Shown here: piece by piece, positions 55,978-64,000 of the stretch | Layout: each line of letters opens with the position of its first letter | Position numbering within the stretch: the stretch's first letter is position 1 | Assembly (NCBI RefSeq): GCF_010093595.1 | Contig: NW_022985449.1 | Coordinates: 907,983 to 971,982 of the forward strand | Direction: 5' to 3' | DNA: 64,000 nucleotides | Source: Mytilinidion resinicola | Taxonomy: Eukaryota > Ascomycota > Dothideomycetes > Mytilinidiales > Mytilinidiaceae | Translations under genes and position numbers: made by a program | The notes under the pieces: model-generated | What the model saw: only the letters and a program-made list of their open reading frames with translations | Database searches by the model: none | What the model was told of the DNA's origin: nothing

Positions 55978-57367
55978 TCATCTTTTCATCGCCTCGAATT
56001 CCTTCTTCACCTCATCCAAAAGACCCTTGCGCGTCAAAACATCTATCGCCGTCGCCGCCAACCCCTTCCCAACTTTCAAGGCGAGATCAAATGCCTCTCG
56101 CGTTCCAGAAACTTCCGTAAATTCAGGGCTGTGCGGGCCACTCCCTATATTTCCCGGCCGGATCCAAAACCCAGGACTCAAGCTCGGCATGGCATAGCTG
56201 ATATTGCCTTGGTCCGTACTTGCCATCGTCCTATGTTCGATCTCGTCTATATCAGCTGTTGGGATAGCTCCACCCAGTCGGTTGAAAAAGTGGCGATAGG
56301 ACCTTCCCAGCGCGCGATTCGGGACATGGTCGTCATAAGACTGCTCGAAAGTGGACTTCAAAGTCGCACCCGTCGCCGCTGCTCCAGCTTCGAAGCATGC
56401 ATCGACTTTCTTTTTCAGCACCGCCAAACGATCGCGTGTGTTTGCGCGGGCGATGAAGACACCGGCGGCGTACGCGTGGATGATATTAGGTGCCAGTCCA
56501 CCATCCGTGATATGTCCTTGGATTATATCTCCCGGCATCGTTTGCTGCCGGAGCACAGAGAGCCCATTATACGCAGTAATGAGGGCATCTAGAGCATTGA
56601 TTCCCAGCCACGGACTAGCCGCCGCATGTGCTTCAAGACCGAAGTACTCGACTTTGAAGCGGGTGTACGCAGCTGTACGGATGAGAGCGCCATCGTTGAC
56701 GATTCCAGGATGCGAAATCAAGTTGATGTCGCATTTGTAGTCCTTGTATGCACCGGCGTTAAGAAGCTTGATCTTGCCGCCTCCACCTGTGTTCATTTGA
56801 GCTTCTGGCACGTAAATTTGCGTGGCTTTGGAGGTGAATGAGGTACCTTCTTCCGCTGGAGTCCCAAAAAGAACCACCTTTCCAGGTATGTGATACGCTT
56901 CCATACACTCCGCGGTTGCTAGAGCTCCTGATAAAGAGGCCATAGCGATGAGATTGTGGCCGCAAGCATGGCCAATGCCCGGGAGAGCATCTGCCTCTTT
57001 CATTAGCATTACATCTCAGAGAGTAGTGGAACCCGTTACCCATCTCAGCATTGAAAGAAACGACTGGTCCCTTCTTTCCACTATCATACACCGCGACAAA
57101 TGCAGTTTCGAGTCCATATGCTGAGCGCGTTACTTTCCATCCTTTCCTCGTTTCCAGAAATCCCGTAAGTGCTGCATGTGCAATCTTCTCCTGGTAGCCA
57201 AGCTCTGGGTTATCATGAATCTTTTTGTTGATGGGCCAGAGAGTGTCCGCAATGCCGTCAATGTAGGAGCTAAGAGAGTCGAGGTGATCTTGCTCAGCCG
57301 GCACGTCCATCGCCGCATCCTTCATCTCCACCACAACAAACTCATCAGCTTCCATCCTCATTGTCAT
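55978..57367 (-). CDS. M20-family amidohydrolase/peptidase (AbgB / PM20D2-like)
   Basis: Exons 57367-57040 and 56990-55978 give 446 aa; the 49-nt intron splits Asp in EMDALPGIGHACGHN and restores the metal-binding motif exactly. Metal-ligand segments: GHACGHN and PAEEGTSF (Glu-Glu pair). The dimerisation lid begins around YFGLEAHAAASPWLGINALDAL, with the conserved His for catalysis. GHITDGGLAPNII and a late SPEFTEVSGTREAF block follow the family order. Such enzymes cleave N-acyl or dipeptide amides (p-aminobenzoyl-glutamate, carnosine-like or beta-alanyl peptides); the substrate cannot be read here. No signal peptide, so probably cytosolic. It is divergent from a Dal5-type transporter, which may import its substrate. 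Confidence 0.9.
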
Positions 57368-57811
57368 TCCTCCTATTCAACAAGCCTTTCAGGTGAGAAT
57401 TCGATCGCAATGAGATGCATAGATCCTGCATGTTTGAGCAGCGGTCGGCTCCGTCCATGGTGATTCGTACTACACCCCCGCATCATGAACCTGACCTTCG
57501 GATCGATGAAGCCGATCGCCATCTCCAACACGGGAGCATGCCGTCTTATCATCGCAACTAAATATTGCGAAGAGTGGGATCATGGCCGAAAACACTTAAT
57601 GCTCCCCATTTTTTCCCCGGCGTATGGGTCCTTATCACGACGGCTTACGGCTGTTAGACAGGACTCAAAAATACATATAAACGCGCATTCCGGGATCCCT
57701 TGCTGCCTTCCACGTGGAAACCCATATTGAAAAGAGCTTGGAAACTTGGGGTCTCGTAGCTGCGGGTATTAGCTGAATATCACCTCTGCGAAATTTCAAC
57801 CGAAGTCGACC
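57368..57811. promoter_or_regulatory. Bidirectional promoter, M20 hydrolase / MFS transporter
   Basis: These 444 bp separate the two divergent ATGs. No gene is seen. A shared control region would allow co-regulation. Confidence 0.55.
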
Positions 57812-59484
57812 ATGGACGAAGTCAAGACGTCCCATGGAACTCACGGCCAGAGCGGCGAGATTGAGAAAGACGTCGCAAAAGTGGACACCATCAACCTCGA
57901 GAAGTCAACTCTTCACATTGACGATGAGGCCGGAGACCTTGCAGCCCAGGCTCTCGCCAGCGGGCGCTTGGACGAGGCTGCGTCGAAGAAAGTCCTCAGG
58001 AAGATTGATCTCTACATTCTCCCATTCCTCTGCATTACGTACGCCCTCCAATTCATCGACAAGACTTCGCTAGGCTACTCGAGTGTCTATGGAATCTTCA
58101 AAGATACCCACCTCGTCGGCCAGGACTACTCCTGGGCGAGCTCAATATTCTACTTTGGATACCTCATCTCAGAGTATCCTGGTGTAGCCATCATCCAGCG
58201 ATTCCCGGTCGCGAAGTTCCTCGCCGCAAACATCATCCTCTGGGGCGCTGTATTGATGACAACGGCCGAATGCCATTCTTTCGCTGGTCTTGCTACAGTT
58301 CGATTCTTTTTGGGTGTTACCGAAGCTACCATTTCGCCGGGTTTCGTGGCCATCACTGGGATATGGTGGACGCGACAGGAGCAAGCCGGCCGCTCCGCTC
58401 TCTGGATATCCTTCCTCGGCGTTGGATCTCTTTTCGGCGGCCTTATTGCATTCGGAATCGGCCATATTACCGGTAGTCTCTCGCCCTGGAAGTACATCTA
58501 CCTCATCCTCGGTGCTGTAACTATGAGTTGGGGTGTTTTATTCTTCTTTGTCGTTCCAGATAGCCCGACGCAAGTTAAATGGCTCACTCAGGAAGAGAAG
58601 ATTATCGCTGTGCAGCGTGTCATTGGGAATAAAACCGGCACAAAGTCTCGGACCTTCGTCAAAGCGCAAGTAATCGAGGCCGTCACAGATCCTAAGATCA
58701 TCGTGCTGGGTCTGATATCGTTCGTCAATGCTCTTGCATCTGGCGGGCTTTCATTTGGATCCTTGATCATCGCCGGGTTCGGATTCAGTCCCATTGAAAC
58801 GACGCTGATGAATATGCCTCTTGGAGCCGTTCAGACAGTCGCCCAGCTGACTGCCGGCTATCTCTGTACGAAGATTAAGAGCTCCCGTTTGATCATTGCT
58901 TCAATCGCTATGGTACCACCAGTAAGCCTCACGCCCACGAAGAACAGTCTCCAGTCAGAGTAATTCTAACAGCGGCAGATCATTGGTACTTGTCTCATCA
59001 ACCAGCTTCATTCAACGAACAAGTGGGGCCGGCTTGTCGGTGTCTGGCTTCTAGGCTCCTACCCTGTCGGCTTCATGGTGATTCTAGGCCTCCTAAGCAC
59101 CAACATTGCTGGCTCCACAAAGCGTTCCGTAGCGTCGGGCTGGGTTTTCGTCTGCTATTGCGTTGGCCAGATCTCAGGACCCCAGTTCTTCAAGAACTCC
59201 CAAAAACCAGCGTATCATAGTGGTATCGTGGCTATGCTCTGCGGTTTTGTGTTGAACTTAGTGCTCAACCAAGTTTTGCGCGTCTTGTATGTTCGCGAGA
59301 ATGCTAAGAGGGATAAGATGATTGAAGGGAAGGGTGAGGAGGAGCTTGCGGAGTTGCAGATGGAGAGTAATATCAAGGGGTTTGAAAATACGACGGATTC
59401 GCAGAACGTAAGTGGAATGAATGGCAGAGCTTCATATCCTTATGCTAACCTTGCTTTTAGATGATGTTTCGGTATGTCTTGTAG
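57812..59484 (+). CDS. MFS transporter, allantoate permease (Dal5/ACS) family
   Basis: Exons 57812-58921, 58979-59407 and 59461-59484 give 520 aa. The last 24-nt exon gives the family-typical FRYVL end; reading through the intron instead adds an unrelated tail. After a ~75-residue hydrophilic N-terminus, the first helix opens KIDLYILPFLCITYALQFIDKTSLGYSS, a Dal5 hallmark. YLISEYPGVAIIQRFP and FFLGVTEATISPGF follow, then a central cytosolic loop (VPDSPTQVKWLTQEEKIIAVQR) and a second half with GYLCTKI and NIAGSTKRSVASGW. About 12 membrane helices are expected. Relatives carry allantoate, ureidosuccinate, dipeptides or vitamins across the plasma membrane. Likely substrate: an organic anion or amide processed by the adjacent M20 enzyme (inference). 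Confidence 0.92.
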
Positions 59485-59913
59485 GATTCTAGGCTGTGGG
59501 AATCTTGAACAAATAGTATTATACTCCTCGATTGCAATGCCAAGTGATGTACGACTATGAGTACTAAATGTTCAAATCGCCTTTGAATAACCTGTTGGTG
59601 ATGACGGGTGGATGGAGGACTTCTGTGCCACATAAAAGGAGACTTGGGATGGTTATATTAGCGCGTAGCTAGACTCACATACGAAATGAGGAGCACGTAA
59701 GGAATAGCTGTAGTGACTCGTAGCGTTACTCTTCTTGTTCGCAGAGCTTCTAAGTTATCACCTCCCTCTCGACGACTCGGCCGGCGTCCTCAGACCTGCG
59801 AGAACTTCTCCCTGTGGCCATACGTTTTATGCGCCGGCGAAAAGCAAGTCGTTATCTTGTCATTTGCACCCCTCCGTTACCCAGTACCCCTATCTACCCG
59901 TGACATCGGGGTA
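59485..59913. other. Convergent intergenic region
   Basis: This lies between the MFS transporter (+) and the DUF7730 gene (-). It contains 3' UTR-like AT-rich sequence, and no gene is supported. Confidence 0.45.
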
Positions 59914-60957
59914 CTAATTGGGCACGATCTGCCACATGTCCCAAGGACTCCGCTCTTTGAGCCACTGCCAATCCACTACCGAGTACACTTCGAAAGGCGC
60001 TTCGTGCATCCAGTCATGAACCAAAACCTCGATTGGCAAATACAGCCTTGTCTTTGGAAAATTCTCATTCTCCTCGGCCGTTTTCCGCAACAAATCCAGT
60101 CCCTGCTCTTCCCTCGCCGCACGAGGTCCCCGATAGCAATGAACCCTAATCTCCAGCTCACGTAATCCCGGTAACATCGGCAGCATGTCGTGGATAGTTT
60201 TCCAACTGTCCTTCGGAGCCCCTAACGAGGGCAACTTCAGATCAAGGTGAAAAGCCCTCACTTCCTCACGATTCTCCGGCGTAAGCCCACCCACGAATCG
60301 CTCCACGGCGTAAGGCGACCGGAAACTGAAGATATTTGAGGAGTAGAGAAATTCAATAGCTTCGGCGTACACTTCTCGACAAGTGCGCAGCAGCTGCGGC
60401 GATACCCGGTCGCCTCCATAGTCGTACTTCGCGGTGTCGCATTTCCATTCGCGCTGCCAGGAACTCATCCCGCGCTCGGGGTAAGTAGCGAAGCCTGGGC
60501 AGGAAGCGCAGGTGCAGCGGGTATGGCGTACGATCTGATTTCCGTGTCTAAGAACAATGTGGATGTTTGAATGTCCGAGAACCAGTTTATAGATTTCTTG
60601 GCGAAGCTCAATTGGGAGGCGGAAGAGGGGAGATTGAGGCTGGGGTGTTGGCTCTTTGGATAACAATGATGGCGAAGTGTGTGCTTGAATAGAGATGTTC
60701 TTATTTTCATCGGACTTTGCTCGGTTTGGAGACTCATTCTTTTTACCACTGGAGAATAGCCGCCGAATTGGATTGACAGTTTTGCGGGCCACGGCTCGGT
60801 AAGAGGATATCTGGAGGTCTTCAGGAGCCCACCCTCCTATGCCTGTGTGCTGCCTATCGTAGTCCCGACGGGTCTCAACTGAGTGATCGAGCCGCATTGC
60901 TCCTGGGAAGGGAAATTGATGGAAGGATGGTAGGCGGCAAGGGCAGGCAGCGCTCAT
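59914..60957 (-). CDS. DUF7730-type fungal protein
   Basis: The product has 347 aa in a single exon. The N-terminal ~110 residues are Ser/Lys-rich and disordered-looking. A conserved opening then appears: LFRLPIELRQEIYKLVLGHSNIHIV, the degenerate F-box-like start of the DUF7730 family, followed by a Cys-containing loop (RCTCASCPGF), ALL-type helix PQLLRTCREVYAEAIEFLYSSNIFSF and a strand FHLDLKLPS. LRELEIRVHCY lies near the end of the fold. These proteins are abundant in Pezizomycotina and their role is unknown; the LPxEL-RxIY start suggests protein interaction rather than catalysis. The start at 60957 is the first ATG. No introns are seen. Confidence 0.8.
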   Translation of the reverse strand: MSAACPCRLPSFHQFPFPGAMRLDHSVETRRDYDRQHTGIGGWAPEDLQISSYRAVARKTVNPIRRLFSSGKKNESPNRAKSDENKNISIQAHTSPSLLSKEPTPQPQSPLFRLPIELRQEIYKLVLGHSNIHIVLRHGNQIVRHTRCTCASCPGFATYPERGMSSWQREWKCDTAKYDYGGDRVSPQLLRTCREVYAEAIEFLYSSNIFSFRSPYAVERFVGGLTPENREEVRAFHLDLKLPSLGAPKDSWKTIHDMLPMLPGLRELEIRVHCYRGPRAAREEQGLDLLRKTAEENENFPKTRLYLPIEVLVHDWMHEAPFEVYSVVDWQWLKERSPWDMWQIVPN

Positions 60958-61668
60958 AAAAGGAGGTGTAACAGTAAGCGTGGCGGAGCGGAGTAGAATA
61001 TGTGGTCCGAGAATACGAGGAGCGATAGTCAGAGGGGAAGCGGATCAAGACAAGGTGTGTAGCCAAAGGTGTGTTGATGATGGTGAGGAAGCTAGCTATT
61101 GAGCGGAAGGACGAAAGATATAGTTAACGTTAACTAACTAGTTAACTACTTCGTACAGGAAGCTGCTGAGTAAGCCAATAGCTAGGAAGGGGCCGACAAC
61201 GAATGCGTATTTTTGAGCTACCACCCAACGAGGACGGACAACATTCACACATCTGTGCAGGTGCACCACAACTCAGAATAAATTCTCGCTTAGCTGAAAA
61301 GACACATTTTTACACGCTTTAGAGTATAATTTAGAGTAGTTGTGGGCGTCGGCTTTCAAAGTCGTTGTTGTGGTGTTCTCTCAACCCTAAGAAACGAACC
61401 TACTCTTCGTAGAATAGCCCTGTCAAACACGGCGGCACATGATACTCTTTGTAGAATAACCCTCTCAAACATGGCAGCGCATGATGTAAGCCAAGAAACG
61501 GTACAAGGCTTAGCAGGAGTGAGCGAGTCATAAATAATTCCGACCTAAACTCTGTGCTTCACTCGCCAGCGTTAGGGTAATGCAGAGCAGGTAGGGATTA
61601 CGAAGTTTTGATTGTTTGCTATGTACAGCTTCCTCTCACGGCTGCTCGTTACAGCAATAATAAGAGAG
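60958..61668. other. Intergenic region with a short tandem duplication and palindromes
   Basis: No gene is seen. AGTTAACGTTAACT (61122-61135) and TAACTAGTTA (61135-61144) are adjacent palindromes in the DUF7730 promoter. A 42-bp segment is tandemly duplicated at 61402-61443 and 61444-61485 with six differences. Confidence 0.5.
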
Positions 61669-61921
61669 CCACAGGGGGGCGACGTGAGAGCTGTCCCCCA
61701 CCCAGAATAATAGAGAAAATAGCCAGCACACGCAATTGTCGATTTCCAAATGGTGCGATATTGAACAACGGCCAATTTATACACCTCTACGTATTTAGTT
61801 TTCAAAGATAGGCTTCTGTTGTCGAGCTGTGGAGGGTGGAAGAGTCGTCTTGGGTGGGTCCGCCCATACAAAATCGTCCGCGGAGCTAGGGGGGGGACAG
61901 CTCTCGCGTCGCCCCCTGTGG
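61669..61921. mobile_element. MITE-like element with ~32-bp terminal inverted repeats
   Basis: The left end CCACAGGGGGGCGACGTGAG (continuing AGCTGTCCCCC) is the inverse of the right end, which reads GGGGGACAGCTCTCGCGTCG and closes with CCCCCTGTGG. The ~190-bp interior has no open frame of note, so the element is non-autonomous. GAGC flanks both ends when the boundaries are set at CACAGG/CCTGTG, but that could be part of the palindrome itself. The transposon superfamily is not assigned. Confidence 0.6.
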
Positions 61922-61988
61922 AGCTCAACTAGAGTCTGTAGCCTCCAAAGGTTTTATGAGACAGCTACTAGATGCCGCGGTGGAGTTC

Positions 61989-63293
61989 TCACGGCTTCGA
62001 GAATTGGTCGAAGAACTTCATGATAATGTCACTGGCCTGGATATGAGTCGGACCCTCTCCAACAGAAATCTGGGAAAAATTGATCTCGGTGGAAGCCCAG
62101 CAATGACCTGAAGGTGGTGCAAGTTAGCTACATATGTTCTTCGAAACGAGGGTTCAAGAACACGTACCCATGTCGTCAACTTTCCAGTGCTGTAAAGTCT
62201 CAAGTCCATCGCACGTCCAAGTAATATGATGGACATCGCCGTTGAAGCTATCATCCTGCTCCACGCTTGTACAACCATTCCGTTCAGCCCACCAACTCAG
62301 CCTAGGTCTCATTAGCATCGCCACCGTACAGTTTAACAAGGTCGCGAAGCACTTGGAACGATCTAAGGTTGGTGTAGGTTCGGAGACACTCACCAGTCAG
62401 GAATTGCCGGTTCATCCCCGCCTTCGCCTTCCCCGCCTTCGTAATGAACGCTTTTGTCGCTGCCACCATGGATCTCCAGAAGAGGAAGCGGGCTACTCGC
62501 TGGCTTGCATTCATCGTGGTGTTCATCGTTGTCAGTGTAGTAAGACCCTGACGCTGGAGCGAAAGCGGCAAATTCTCCTCCAACTTCGTTACAGGCAATG
62601 GTGTTTACAAATCCGCCTCCGTTGGACATGCTTCACTCGGTCAGTTAAGCAGCAGAGATGACGAGAGACTACCGTCGATATGAGAGTTGTAAGGACAAGA
62701 CGTACCCAGTCGCATAAATTCGGTCGTTGTCAATGCAGTATCCGCCCCTGATTTCGTCGAGTAGGTCGGCCACAAACTGCAAGTCTTCTGCCACGGAGAC
62801 CTTTGAGTAGTTGGCTCCAGCCCACGCACCCTAATTTCGTCAATACGGGCATGTCGAGTGCCATAGCATGTGTGCAAAGCGTGACGCACCCCGATACCGT
62901 CCGGGTAAACCATGATTTTCTGGAACATCGCTGATAATTAGCAGCGTTTTTCTCTCCACCGCAAGGGACCACGCTTCTTACATTACCACTGAACCGACTC
63001 TCACTCATTTTGGTATCTGCCTCAAAGAACAGACCCACGCTGTCAGATCCATGAAAGCCGAGGACGAGAGGATATGGTTTCGACTTTTGGTAATTGACCG
63101 GAAGATGGATCGAATACTTCCGATCGCGGCCACTGCTCTTGAAGCCGAAATACTGCGTGATGCCGTTAAAGTAGTGAGTTTTGCCGCATCCCTTCGTTCC
63201 CGATGCTGCTGCGCGTTGTGGGGAAGTCGCCGGCGATGCATGAGTAGCTGCGGCTATGCACGCCACAGCGACGGCGGCAAGGTTGAGGCGCAT
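61989..63293 (-). CDS. Secreted esterase, feruloyl esterase / PHB-depolymerase-like family
   Basis: My six-exon model is 63293-62987, 62930-62890, 62830-62706, 62630-62394, 62301-62168 and 62107-61989. It gives 320 aa with all phases closing. The N-terminus MRLNLAAVAVACIAAATHAS is a signal peptide. KGCGK follows, then YSIHLPVNYQKSKPYPLVLGFHG, with the oxyanion HG. The nucleophile Ser sits in GMSNGGGFVNTIAC (G-x-S-x-G), created by splicing exon 3 to exon 4. PLPLLEIHGGSDKSVHYEGG gives the acid region, and DDMGHCWAS the catalytic His. Family members release ferulic acid from plant cell walls or cleave polyesters; the substrate is not certain. The GTAATG and GTGCGT donors are weak but needed. Start: the ATG at 63293, directly before the signal peptide. 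Confidence 0.88.
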
Positions 63294-64000
63294 GATGATA
63301 TGGGCAGTGGGCACACTTTACGATGCTGGAAGTGACGTGTCAAGAATGCCGTGTCAAGATATTAGGAGGCATGAGGGTTAGTCTTGAGCAGCGAAGGAAA
63401 AGCTCTTTCTGCGCCTCTGAGGGTAGTTGTGGTGGGCGCGGCCTTGTGATACTCCTATCCTCCCTGCTCAAGAGGGAGTGGCAAATCCTCGCCCGAAGAG
63501 GCATGTCGGGAGCAGTAAATTGATTCGGTGGTTGTACTTGAAAGGGGCGAAGCGTCCGAAATGCCATTGGCGGCCATTTAATGAGGCCTGTGTCGTCCAA
63601 ACCCATGTGTGCTGTGACTTGTCTACCTTGAATAGTGCTTGGACGCAGTCTATGCCTCTTTGATTACTTCATTACCGCATGTTCAATGAAAGATGTAGGA
63701 GATTTAACGAAATCCACAAGTTAGTGGCCCGCACAAGCTAGTGGCCCACCCAACCACGCTACCGAGGCCAAATATTCCGAATTACTCCACCACGAACAAA
63801 TATATTTGATGCAGCTACATACTAGCTAGCTGCCTGCCGCCTAGGGCACGTACGTGCATTGTGTTCTGTTGATTCGCACATGCTGCACCTAGGTTTTGCT
63901 CGCTGTGGCCGCTCGGCCGGTGGCTCTGCTGCCTCCTCTGCTGCCCCTTCCTGTACAGGTTGTGCACGATCGGCTGCTTCTTCACCTGATAGAATACCCT
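63294..64000. other. Intergenic region to the window end
   Basis: No gene is supported. It contains a 12-bp palindrome GCACGTACGTGC at 63846-63857 and repeated GTGGCCC words near 63723-63746. A gene may begin beyond the window. Confidence 0.4.

Noticed and set aside
1..64000. CRISPR arrays, bacterial operons, riboswitches or rRNA genes
   Set aside because: No short regularly spaced perfect repeats with unique spacers, no ribosome binding sites and no rRNA sequence. The tandem repeats found here are long, diverged and eukaryotic in context.

Overview
The window reads as nuclear DNA of a filamentous ascomycete (Pezizomycotina). Most introns are about 48-60 nt with GTRNGT donors, CTAAC/CTGAC-type branch sites and YAG acceptors. 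The gene set is typical: fimbrin, VAC14, DASH SPC34, a HET-NACHT-ankyrin gene, DUF7730, a Dal5-like transporter and nitroalkane oxidase. I cannot assign a class. I reconstructed gene models by eye from reading frame, splice sites and remembered family motifs; no search was run.

Layout. 1-5 kb: the 3' part of fimbrin, a gene-free stretch of degraded ~180-bp repeats, a small conserved hypothetical protein and the kinetochore gene MIS14/NSL1. 5.5-11.2 kb: a DENND6-type DENN protein and VAC14, divergently arranged, both linked to endomembrane traffic. 11.9-16 kb: an F-box gene with an in-frame stop, a TpA-rich island and the polyprenyl diphosphate synthase COQ1. 16-19 kb is gene-poor. 19-24.3 kb: an RCR-type membrane protein and a HET-NACHT-ankyrin gene with four apparent lesions. 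26-35.8 kb: ARL8 and RNA polymerase I subunit RPA135 (divergent), a homeobox plus C2H2 transcription factor and an ankyrin protein.

35.8-40.3 kb is a striking gene-free block. It holds three tRNA-like loci that share acceptor stem, A box, T arm and a T-run terminator but carry 31-73 nt of unrelated, hairpin-forming sequence in the anticodon arm. Next to them lies a tandem array of seven ~236-260 bp units.

40.4-47 kb: two divergent housekeeping pairs, MTF2-like/SAS2-like and RPN3/SPC34. 47.5-50 kb: nitroalkane oxidase, with a CGG/CCG palindrome in its promoter, and a SigF-like NTF2 protein. 51-53 kb: a repeat-rich protein with UIM-like helices and two CGHTV modules. 54-59.5 kb: a metabolic stretch with a quinone oxidoreductase, a VOC protein, and an M20 amidohydrolase divergent from a Dal5-type transporter, which suggests uptake plus hydrolysis of an amide. 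60-63.3 kb: a DUF7730 protein, a MITE-like inverted-repeat element and a secreted esterase related to feruloyl esterases.

Housekeeping genes are intact. The decay (F-box, HET-NACHT-ankyrin, a fragment near 17 kb) lies in accessory genes. Assembly error remains an alternative explanation for each lesion.
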